A stretch of DNA of 22,438 bases, taken from Holophagales bacterium UBA5066. GTDB taxonomy: Bacteria; Acidobacteriota; Thermoanaerobaculia; UBA5066. Of the stretch, positions 1-6,174 are shown in pieces (position 1 is the first letter of the stretch; every line of letters begins with the position of its first letter). Location: NCBI GenBank assembly GCA_002414905.1, contig DIAY01000123.1, forward strand, positions 15,306-37,743. Reading direction: 5' to 3'. Below the pieces are notes generated by a model, which searched no databases, had not been told where the DNA came from, and saw nothing but the letters and a program-made list of their open reading frames with translations. A program made the translations under genes and the position numbers.

Positions 1-1805
1 TGCTCCCGCACGATGGCGTCGAGCTTCTTCATGTCGATGTTCCCCTTCCAGGGGAACTCGCTCTCGGGCTGGTGCGCCTCGTCCACGATGATGTCGACGA
101 AGATGCCGCCCGGGAGCTCCTGGTGGGCCTTCGTGGTCGTGAAGTACATGTTCCCCGGGACGTACTGCCCGGGCTTGATGAGCACCTCGCTCTGGATGTG
201 CTCGGCCGCGCGCCCCTGGTGCGCCGGGAGGATGTACTGATAGCCGTAGATCTCCTGCATCGCCGCAACGAAGCGGAGGTACGCCTCACTCGTGGCGGGG
301 GTCGCATTCGCACCGTCGTAGGCCGCCCACTGCTCGGTCGACATCGCCGTCGTCCCCGAGTCCGTGAGAAGGTCGATCGTCACGTCGGCTGACCGGAGGA
401 GGAACGTGTTCCACCCGGACTCGCGGACTGCCTTCTCGCGCTGCTCGCGGGTCGTCATCCCGATCGGCTCGATGGTGTGGATGACGAACGGATAGCAGTC
501 GAAGTCGTAGGTGGCGAGGTCGGCGTAGACCGACCGGAAACGCAGCTGGTCGTTCCACGGGCTGTCCGCCTCGACGTCGAGGGGGGCGACCCTCTCGCGC
601 TGCCGGAAGAGCGAGATGATGGCGTCGGCCACCTGGTCGAGCTGCCAGTTCGTCATCGCCAGGCGCGGGATCTGGACCGGGAGGAGATGATCGTGGCCCT
701 TCCGGCCGGGGATGACCGTCCGGACGGCGGCCGACTGGTAGAGCGCGACCGCGAGCGCCTGCTCGGGGAATTCCGGGACGTGCGGGAGGAACTCGTCGGC
801 CTTGATGTAGGCGCCGTCGCAGCCCCGCTCGAGCGGGACGCCCCCCTCGCGCAGGCGCGCCGTGAACCTCTCGGTCTGGTGCATCACCCACTGGACCTCG
901 TCCTCGGCGCACATCTCGGCGAGACCGCGCGCGAAAACCTCCATCGTCCGGCCCGCCATGCCGCCGTACGTGTGGAGACCCTCGTAGAGGACGACCTCGT
1001 TGATGAAGTGCTCGTGGTCGGCCGGGTTGTCCGTGGCGAGGAGACCACCGGTGTTCGACTTCGGATCCTGCGCGCCGTCGAGGAGGATGACGTGGGCCGT
1101 CTTGGCGATCTGCTTGACGATGTCGGCGATCGTCCGCTCTGCCTGCCCCGCCTCGTGCTTCTGCACGTACCAGGCGTTCTCGATGACCCGGGAGACGTCG
1201 AGGACGAGACGAAGCCCGTGCCGGTCCGCCGTGGCTCGGACCGCGCGGAGGTTCGCGAGGCTGAAGGGGTGCTGCCCGTCGGCGAACGCCTGGAGCAGAA
1301 CGACCGCCGCCTTCCGCTCCGAGACGAGCGCCTCGAGCTTCGGCAGGTCGACGTTCCCGGTGAAGACCGCCTCGTACCGGTCGCGAACGTCGGCGATCTC
1401 GATCGCCCGCGGCGTCCAGACGTCGATCCGCCCGACGGAGTTGCTCGGGACGAGCGAACCCTTCGGGATGATCGTCGTGACGAGGAGCTTGATCGCACCC
1501 AGGCTGTTGTGGGTCGGGCAGACCCAGGTGTGCCCGAGGACGCGGTTCACCGTCTCGGCGAGAGTCCCGAAGTTGCGTGCCCCGGCGTAGGCCTCGTCGC
1601 CGACGAGCTGGCCGGCGATCTGGTCCTGGCTCATCGCGCTCGTCCCGTACGACAGCATGTCGAACGACACCTGCGACGGCACCAGGTTGAAGGTGTTGAA
1701 GTGCGCCCGGGAGAGGTTCCGCTTCCGTTCCTCGAGGGTCGGGAAGGAGATCAGCCGGACAGTTTTGATCTTGTGGGGTTCGTGGAGAGGTGTGGTGGGC
1801 GGCAC
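1..1805 (-). CDS. Tandem tyrosine phenol-lyase/tryptophanase-like protein, C-terminus cut by window edge
   Basis: Fold-type I PLP beta-eliminating lyase family. Only the first 601 residues are in the window. Residues 1 to about 435 align along the full length of tyrosine phenol-lyase (TPL) as I recall it, including GDEAYAG (Y73), RVIENAWY, YEGLHTYGGMAGR and a QLRF end. A second copy starts near 437 (IEPIGMTTREQREK, LLTDSGTTAMS, PGQYVPGNMYF) and leaves the window after about 165 residues. Copy 1 is degenerate: the KK pair that carries the PLP lysine is A245-Q246, and the QGR phosphate-binding motif is N100-S101-L102. Copy 2 has intact Q530-G531-R532 but lacks GDEAYAG. TPL and TnaA are about 460-470 residues, so the whole protein should be near 890. 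The GTG start at 1805 has AGGAGG 7 nt upstream and an in-frame TGA two codons before it. The reaction, if any, depends on unseen copy 2. An Lrp/AsnC regulator diverges from it. The family call is firm; substrate is unknown. Confidence 0.9.
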   Translation of the reverse strand, partial: MPPTTPLHEPHKIKTVRLISFPTLEERKRNLSRAHFNTFNLVPSQVSFDMLSYGTSAMSQDQIAGQLVGDEAYAGARNFGTLAETVNRVLGHTWVCPTHNSLGAIKLLVTTIIPKGSLVPSNSVGRIDVWTPRAIEIADVRDRYEAVFTGNVDLPKLEALVSERKAAVVLLQAFADGQHPFSLANLRAVRATADRHGLRLVLDVSRVIENAWYVQKHEAGQAERTIADIVKQIAKTAHVILLDGAQDPKSNTGGLLATDNPADHEHFINEVVLYEGLHTYGGMAGRTMEVFARGLAEMCAEDEVQWVMHQTERFTARLREGGVPLERGCDGAYIKADEFLPHVPEFPEQALAVALYQSAAVRTVIPGRKGHDHLLPVQIPRLAMTNWQLDQVADAIISLFRQRERVAPLDVEADSPWNDQLRFRSVYADLATYDFDCYPFVIHTIEPIGMTTREQREKAVRESGWNTFLLRSADVTIDLLTDSGTTAMSTEQWAAYDGANATPATSEAYLRFVAAMQEIYGYQYILPAHQGRAAEHIQSEVLIKPGQYVPGNMYFTTTKAHQELPGGIFVDIIVDEAHQPESEFPWKGNIDMKKLDAIVRE

Positions 1806-1917
1806 GTCTCATCCTCCTGTCAACAGGGAATCGTAGCGGTGGGAACGGTTCGGGGGAATTCCATCTGGAACTACTCTCTCGAAAACGCTTATCATCCGAC
1901 AGGGGTTTTGTCAGAAA
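1806..1917. promoter_or_regulatory. Divergent intergenic region between lyase and Lrp/AsnC regulator
   Basis: This 112-bp spacer must hold both promoters. It is locally AT-richer than its surroundings (about 1850-1915). On the plus strand TGGAAC (1866-1871) and TATCAT (1890-1895), 18 bp apart, form a weak sigma70-like pair for the regulator. Inverted arms AAAAC (1882-1886) and GTTTT (1905-1909), and inside the same stretch GACA...TGTC (1898-1912), could be an operator. Lrp/AsnC proteins often bind imperfect palindromes next to their own gene, so autoregulation and control of the lyase from here is a reasonable inference. The AGGAGG of the lyase lies at about 1813-1818. Confidence 0.4.
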
Positions 1918-2427
1918 GTGCTTCCGATCAGAAAGCTCCTCGATGAGAAGGGCTGGGCCATCCTCCGGGAGCTCCAGCTCGACGCCCGCCTCAGCTTCTC
2001 CGAGCTCGGCCGGCGGGTCGGTCTCTCGACCCCTGCCGTCGCCGAGCGGGTGAGAAACCTCCAGTCGGCCGGGGTCATCACGGGCTACAGGGCCGACGTC
2101 GACCCGAAGAGGCTGGGTCTCCCGATCCTGGCCATCGTGCGCCTGAACGTGGTGGGCGACGTCCTGCCTCGCGTCACCGCCCTCGTGCGGAATCTGCCCG
2201 AGATCCTCGAGTGCCACCGCGGCACGGGCGGCGATTCGTTCACGCTGAAGGTGGCCGTGGCGACAGTCGCACACCTCGAGGCTCTCATCGACCGCCTCAC
2301 GCCGTTCGGCACGACTTCGACCTCCGTCGTCCTTTCCTCTCCCGTCGAGAGGCGGCTCATCGAGAAGCCCGTGGCCTCCCCGGTCCGGGCCGCGAAGAGC
2401 GCGAAGGCGGCCGGGCGCCCGGCCTGA
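1918..2427 (+). CDS. Lrp/AsnC family transcriptional regulator
   Basis: A 169-residue protein. Residues about 7-60 form the typical AsnC winged helix-turn-helix (LLDEKGWAILRELQLDARLS, then FSELGRRVGLSTPAVAERVR and ITGYRADVDPKRLG). Residues about 65-140 fit the RAM (amino-acid binding) domain, with the ECHRGTGGDSF turn that in family members lies near the effector site. The tail after about 145 is Ala/Lys-rich and probably disordered. The GTG start at 1918 is the only reasonable start close to the HTH; a Shine-Dalgarno sequence is weak (AGGGG about 13 nt upstream). Family members sense amino acids and commonly control adjacent amino-acid catabolic genes, so the divergent tryptophanase/TPL-like gene is the obvious target (inference). 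Ligand is not predictable from the sequence. Confidence 0.93.
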   Translation: MLPIRKLLDEKGWAILRELQLDARLSFSELGRRVGLSTPAVAERVRNLQSAGVITGYRADVDPKRLGLPILAIVRLNVVGDVLPRVTALVRNLPEILECHRGTGGDSFTLKVAVATVAHLEALIDRLTPFGTTSTSVVLSSPVERRLIEKPVASPVRAAKSAKAAGRPA

Positions 2428-2513
2428 CGGCCATACGAGGTTCGTCACGTCAGAGGTCGCGGAACGGTTCGGTGCGACCTCCCCTGGCACGAATCTTCTA
2501 TACCCTGCGTCCG

Positions 2514-2930
2514 ATGCCTCCGCGGCACGCCTTCCAGGCTCGTTCGCTCCTTGCACTCGTGCTCACGCTCGGGCTGCTGCCTCTCGCGGTGGCGTCGCCG
2601 GTCGAGACGATCTGCCCCGCCCCCGTGGCGGAGATGCCTGCGGGCTGCTGTCCCCCGAGCGCGCCCCCGACCTGCCCGGCCTGTCCCAGGGAAGGCCGCT
2701 CGCCCGCTCCCGGCGCTCCGTCTCGACCGGCCGGCAGCTGCTCCCTCAGCGTGCTGCCTCCGGGTAAAACGACGCCCGAGTCCCGGAACTCGCGCTCCTC
2801 GGAATCAGAAGCCTCCACGCCGGAGACGGCCCGCGCGGCCCCGGCGCGCTCCGCGTCGGTAAGCCGCCGCACCGCCGTGCGGGAGGCCTCTCCTCCTCCG
2901 AGACTCCTGGCCTGCACGTTCCGGAACTGA
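2514..2930 (+). CDS. Hypothetical exported Cys-rich protein
   Basis: A 138-residue predicted secreted protein that I cannot assign to a family. Residues 1-26 look like a signal peptide (ARSLLALVLTLGLLPLAVAS). Six further regions hold seven cysteines in all, clustered as GCC and CPACP near residues 40-60 and ending in LACTFRN; the middle is Pro/Ser/Arg-rich and low complexity. Third codon positions are mostly G or C, like neighbouring genes. No Shine-Dalgarno is visible. TATACC at 2499-2504 lies only 9 nt before the ATG, so the transcript may be nearly leaderless. The next gene also encodes a small exported Cys-rich protein, which hints at metal or redox chemistry in the envelope, but that is inference. 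The reading frame stays open upstream; the ATG at 2514 was chosen because it starts the signal peptide. Confidence 0.6.
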   Translation: MPPRHAFQARSLLALVLTLGLLPLAVASPVETICPAPVAEMPAGCCPPSAPPTCPACPREGRSPAPGAPSRPAGSCSLSVLPPGKTTPESRNSRSSESEASTPETARAAPARSASVSRRTAVREASPPPRLLACTFRN

Positions 2931-3070
2931 TCGGACCGGCGGGGGACGGCTGGACCCTCGCCCCGCGAAAGCGGACACTCACGACCTCCGACCGAGAGCC
3001 GAACGTCACCGTGAACGGCGCGAGCCGGCACGATCCACCTCACGAGAATCGAAATAGAAGGGAGTCTTCC

Positions 3071-3319
3071 ATGCGTCCGATTTCTACCCTCGTCCTCGCC
3101 CTCTCTCTCTTCGCGGCCCCGGCCGCCCTCGCCGCCGACTGCGCCGGCCACGCCAGCACGTCCACCTGCTGCGCGAAGAAGGACGGCGCGACGGCCGCCA
3201 GCAAGAAGTGCGACCCCGCCACCTGCAAGGACCACAAGAAGTGCACGCCCGAGGAGAAGGCCAAATGCGCCGCCGAGGGCGCGAAGAAGGTCGAGGCCCC
3301 GGCGTCCCCGAAGAGCTGA
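3071..3319 (+). CDS. Small exported Cys/Lys-rich protein, possible metal binder
   Basis: An 82-residue protein. Residues 1-22 form a clear signal peptide ending in an A-x-A-type site (FAAPAALAAD). The mature part, about 60 residues, carries seven cysteines (DC, TCC, KKC, ATC, KKC, AKC) separated by Lys/Glu/Ala-rich sequence, a pattern common in small periplasmic metal-binding or redox proteins. I do not recognise a named family. The ATG at 3071 is preceded by GGGAG with 6 nt spacing. A 20-residue upstream in-frame extension to 3011 would bury the signal peptide, so it was rejected. A strong intrinsic terminator follows at 3342. It sits just before a DPS-like ferritin gene, which fits a metal or peroxide stress setting. 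Confidence 0.75.
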   Translation: MRPISTLVLALSLFAAPAALAADCAGHASTSTCCAKKDGATAASKKCDPATCKDHKKCTPEEKAKCAAEGAKKVEAPASPKS

Positions 3320-3341
3320 GCCCGCTCGCTTCAGAGGCACG

Positions 3342-3381
3342 AAGAGGCCCGGGGGCTTTGGCCCCCGGGCCTCTTTCTCTT
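3342..3381 (+). terminator. Intrinsic terminator after the Cys-rich protein
   Basis: A perfect 15-bp GC-rich inverted repeat (arms 3342-3356 and 3361-3375) with a 4-nt TTTG loop is followed by a T/C-rich run (TTTCTCTT). It lies 23 nt after the stop codon at 3319 and separates this gene from the ferritin-like gene. Confidence 0.9.
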
Positions 3382-3412
3382 CCCACGGCAATCCACGGCA
3401 GATTGAACCAGG

Positions 3413-3441
3413 TTCCCATCGCCGTCCCCCGGGCATATGCT
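3413..3441 (+). promoter_or_regulatory. Possible sigma70-like promoter of the DPS-like gene
   Basis: TTCCCA (3413-3418) and TATGCT (3436-3441) are 17 bp apart, each matching 4 of 6 consensus positions. They lie between the terminator and the DPS-like start at 3499, where a new promoter is needed. In this GC-rich background the match is suggestive only. Confidence 0.3.
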
Positions 3442-3498
3442 CAGATGTCCCGCCGGGCCGCCCTTCGGGCAATCCTCGGACCGGCGGAGGAGGCAACG

Positions 3499-4002
3499 AT
3501 GGGAACCAGAGGACGCGAGATCGTCGACATGGATGTCGACGAACTGCTGAAGATGCTCAACGCCGCCTACGCGAGCGAATGGCTCGCCTACTACCAGTAC
3601 TGGCTCGGGGCGAAATTGATCAAGGGACCGATGAAGGACGCCGTCGCCGCGGAGCTGACGCTCCACGCCACGGAGGAGCTGGCGCACGCGACTCTCCTCT
3701 CCGGCCGGATCATCCAGCTCGGCGGCACGCCGGTCGTCGACCCGAAGGAGTGGTTCACGCTGAGCCCGTGCGCCTACGACGCGCCGGCCGATCCGTACGT
3801 CGGCGTTCTCCTCGACCAGAACATCGCGGGAGAGCAGTGCGCCATCGATACGTACAAGCACCTCATGGACGCCACCAAGGGCAAGGACGTGGTGACGTAC
3901 AACCTGGCGCTGACGATTCTCGAGGACGAAGTCGAGCACGAGGAGGACCTCCAGGGTCTCAAGGAGGACCTCGACCTCCTCTTCACCCGCGGAACCAGGT
4001 AG
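3499..4002 (+). CDS. DPS-like (DPSL) ferritin-family protein
   Basis: A 167-residue four-helix-bundle ferritin-like protein. It carries a full diiron ligand set: E27 (EWLAYY), E60-x-x-H63 (EELAH), E112 (GEQC) and E144-x-x-H147 (EVEH). Cysteines C91 (SPCAYD) and C114 (GEQCAID) resemble the conserved Cys pair of thermostable DPS-like proteins such as the Sulfolobus DPSL. Those form 12-subunit cages that use peroxide to oxidise iron and protect DNA. The length fits DPS/DPSL better than bacterioferritin, and there is no haem-binding Met that I can assign. The ATG at 3499 has GGAGGAGG about 6 nt upstream. A longer frame from 3208 has no support. Downstream lie a DUF134 regulator and a small coupled protein, 33 nt away, likely one operon. 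Cytoplasmic; role is iron storage and peroxide detoxification by family inference. Confidence 0.88.
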   Translation: MGTRGREIVDMDVDELLKMLNAAYASEWLAYYQYWLGAKLIKGPMKDAVAAELTLHATEELAHATLLSGRIIQLGGTPVVDPKEWFTLSPCAYDAPADPYVGVLLDQNIAGEQCAIDTYKHLMDATKGKDVVTYNLALTILEDEVEHEEDLQGLKEDLDLLFTRGTR

Positions 4003-4035
4003 AGGCCGGACCGAAGCCCGCCCGAACAGCCCCTG

Positions 4036-4461
4036 ATGCCGCGTCCGCGCTGTTGCCGCCGGATCGCCGGAGAGCCTCCTGTGGGAGTCTTCAAGCCCGC
4101 CGGAATCCCGGGACGGTTCCTCGAAGAAGTCGTCCTCGGGCTCGACGGCCTCGAGGCCCTTCGGCTCGCGGACCTCGAGGGGCTCTACCACGAGGCGGCG
4201 GCGGCGCGGATGGGGGTTTCGCGGGCGACCTTCGGGCGGATCGTCGAGGACGCACGCCGCCGCGTCGCGGAAGCGCTCGTCGAAGGGAAGCTCCTCCGGA
4301 TCGAGGGCGGGCCGGTCGCCACGGCGGTAACGGATGCGGCTGCCGACGCCGCCCTCATGCCGGTCCGCTCCCGTGGCGCCGCCTGCAGCGGGCGCGGACC
4401 GGGCGCCCGGCGAGCCCCGGCTTCGGGTGCGGCACCCCGTGGAAAAGGAGACGACCGATGA
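4036..4461 (+). CDS. DUF134 family DNA-binding protein
   Basis: A 141-residue protein. Residues 1-95 match the DUF134 family: the MPRPRCCRRI opening, FKPAGIPG, EEVVLGLDGLEALRLADLEG and a sigma70-like helix-turn-helix (HEAAAARMGVSRATFGRIVE), then ALVEGKLLRIEGG. The family is regarded as predicted DNA-binding, with function mostly unknown. Many members sit near or are fused to NifX/NifB-type domains; here the C-terminal 45 residues are only Ala/Gly/Arg-rich, with no such domain. It starts 33 nt after the DPS-like gene and its stop overlaps the next start (ATGA at 4458-4461), indicating one transcript and translational coupling. It may regulate the DPS-like operon (inference). Confidence 0.88.
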   Translation: MPRPRCCRRIAGEPPVGVFKPAGIPGRFLEEVVLGLDGLEALRLADLEGLYHEAAAARMGVSRATFGRIVEDARRRVAEALVEGKLLRIEGGPVATAVTDAAADAALMPVRSRGAACSGRGPGARRAPASGAAPRGKGDDR

Positions 4462-4658
4462 GCATCCTGCGGGACATCCTCGGGCCGAAGTCGAAGTACG
4501 ACCACCGCCTCCCCTGCACGTACGAGGCACGGGTCAGGGTGACCGGCGTCGAAGGGATTTCCGAGAGGTGCAGCTACCGCGACAGGAAGCGGGAGACGGA
4601 CGGTCCGTTCGTGGAGTTCGACCCGCCCGAACCCGCCGTGAAGGCGGGAAAGAGCTGA
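4458..4658 (+). CDS. Small protein coupled to DUF134 gene, function unknown
   Basis: A 66-residue protein beginning MSILRDILGPKSKYDHRLPC. I do not recognise the family. It has two cysteines (LPC and ERCSY), no signal peptide or membrane segment, and a charged C-terminal half ending FDPPEPAVKAGKS. The ATG at 4458 has AAGGAG with 7 nt spacing inside the DUF134 gene and overlaps its stop codon by 4 nt, strong evidence of real translation. The first 35 residues look well ordered and the tail does not, so it could be a shortened version of a longer protein, but I see no specific frameshift. Confidence 0.7.
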   Translation: MSILRDILGPKSKYDHRLPCTYEARVRVTGVEGISERCSYRDRKRETDGPFVEFDPPEPAVKAGKS

Positions 4659-4692
4659 TCCTCCCACCGACGCCGCCGGCCCGGGCGAGAAC

Positions 4693-6174
4693 ATGAGAGC
4701 CCTCTTTCGCCGTCTGCTGGCAATGTCCGTCAAAGCCGCAGCCGGCCTCGCCATCGTCCTCGCCACGATCATCCTCGTCCGCGCGTTCGATGCGAGACGT
4801 GCGGGACCGCTCGAGCCGTGGCACACCGTCGAGCTCGAATCGGAGATGAAGGCCGGCGAGCTGGACGAGAAAGTCTCCCTGTCGCACTACCTCGCGCGCG
4901 AGGAAATCCTCTTCCGCGAGGTGAAGGCGCGCGTCGAATCAGCGGTCGGGCCGGAGGACCGCGTCCCCGCCAACCGCTACTGGAGCGACGGGCCGCTCTC
5001 GCCCGCGAGCCTCCCGATCGACGGGAACCGGACGTTCGAGCTCGTTCCGGAGAAGATCCGCGGTGGAGTCCTCCTCGTCCACGGCCTCACGGACTCCCCG
5101 TACAGCATGAGGCGCCTCGCGGAGATCTACCGCGACCTCGGCTACTACGCCCTCGCCCTACGGATGCCGGGCCACGGAACCGTCCCGGGCGCGCTGACCG
5201 CGTCGACCTGGCGCGACTGGGCGGCGGCCGTCCGCGTCGGGGCGCGTCACGTGCGAGGTCGCGCCGGGGCCGGTGCGCCCTTCCACATCGTCGGCTACTC
5301 GAACGGCGGCGCCCTCGCCGTCGACTACGCCCTCGACGTTCTCGAAGGCGCGCGCCTGCCGCGGCCGGATCGCCTCGTCCTCGTCTCGCCGATGATCGGC
5401 GTCACGCGCGCCGCGGGATTCGCCCGCGTCCTGGGGCTCCTCGGCGTCTTCCCGTACTTCGAGACGTCGCGCTGGCTCGACGTGATGCCCGAATACATTC
5501 CCTTCAAATACGTCTCCTTTCCGGTGAACGCCGCCACGCAGACCGCGGCCCTGACCGCGGAGATTCGGTCGAAGACGGCCCGCGCGGTGGAGAGCGGTTC
5601 CATCCGCTCTCTCCCGCCGATCCTCACGTTCGTCTCGCTCGTCGATGCGACGGTGAGGACCGAAGCCACCGTCAGCGACCTCTACGACCGGCTCGGCGAG
5701 ACCGGGAGCGAGCTGGTCGTCTTCGACGTGAACCGGAGCGCGGGCGTCCGCCCCTTCCTCGGCCGCCAGGAGGAGAATCACCTCGCCCGGCTACTTCCTC
5801 GGCGGCTCCGCCCGTACCGCCTGTCGATCGTGACGAACTCCGGTCCCGGGACGGACGAGGTCGTCGAGCGAGCCGTCGCGGCCGGATCAGAGCAGGCGGT
5901 CGTCCGTCCGCTCGGCCTTTCGTGGCCTCGGAACGTCTACTCTCTCTCGCACGTCGCGCTCCCCTTCCCGCCGGACGACCCGCTCTTTGGCGGCGAGCCA
6001 CCCACCGGGAACGCTTTGCAGATCCAGCTCGGTACGCTTCAGCCGAGGGGCGAGCGCTCCATCCTCGCGGTTCCGGTGGAGCAGCTCATGCGGCTCACCT
6101 GGAACCCGTTCTTTCCGCTTCTCGAGGAGCGCGTACGCGAGTGGGCCACCCTGCCGGCCGGGGCTACTCCCTGA
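4693..6174 (+). CDS. Membrane-anchored alpha/beta hydrolase (serine lipase/esterase type)
   Basis: A 493-residue protein. Residues about 8-30 form an uncleaved-looking N-terminal membrane anchor (VKAAAGLAIVLATIILVRAF), placing the catalytic domain outside the cytoplasm. The hydrolase_4/monoacylglycerol-lipase-like core starts near 125: oxyanion loop HGLTDSP (H130-G131), nucleophile elbow GYSNGG (S203), probable catalytic acid D318 (SLVDATV) and H420 (LSHVALPF). About 190 residues separate elbow and acid/His segments, so a cap region is expected around 225-300. Substrate is unknown; family members cleave esters or lipids. The ATG at 4693 has only a weak ribosome binding site; an in-frame ATG at 4723 is possible but would shorten the anchor. 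Its 3' end overlaps the convergent serine hydrolase gene by 11 bp. Confidence 0.87.
   Translation: MRALFRRLLAMSVKAAAGLAIVLATIILVRAFDARRAGPLEPWHTVELESEMKAGELDEKVSLSHYLAREEILFREVKARVESAVGPEDRVPANRYWSDGPLSPASLPIDGNRTFELVPEKIRGGVLLVHGLTDSPYSMRRLAEIYRDLGYYALALRMPGHGTVPGALTASTWRDWAAAVRVGARHVRGRAGAGAPFHIVGYSNGGALAVDYALDVLEGARLPRPDRLVLVSPMIGVTRAAGFARVLGLLGVFPYFETSRWLDVMPEYIPFKYVSFPVNAATQTAALTAEIRSKTARAVESGSIRSLPPILTFVSLVDATVRTEATVSDLYDRLGETGSELVVFDVNRSAGVRPFLGRQEENHLARLLPRRLRPYRLSIVTNSGPGTDEVVERAVAAGSEQAVVRPLGLSWPRNVYSLSHVALPFPPDDPLFGGEPPTGNALQIQLGTLQPRGERSILAVPVEQLMRLTWNPFFPLLEERVREWATLPAGATP

Noticed and set aside
477..1946. A 489-codon plus-strand frame
   Set aside because: Antisense to the tandem lyase, Arg/Asp/Val-rich shadow typical of high-GC DNA.
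286..2556. A 756-codon open frame on the minus strand
   Set aside because: It runs antisense through the AsnC gene and in the wrong frame through the tandem lyase, whose correct frame shows full family motifs. Its composition is Arg/Pro/Gly-rich with no domain.
2498..3496. A 332-codon minus-strand frame over the Cys-rich genes
   Set aside because: It crosses the strong plus-strand terminator and both signal-peptide genes and shows only low-complexity Gly/Arg/Leu sequence.
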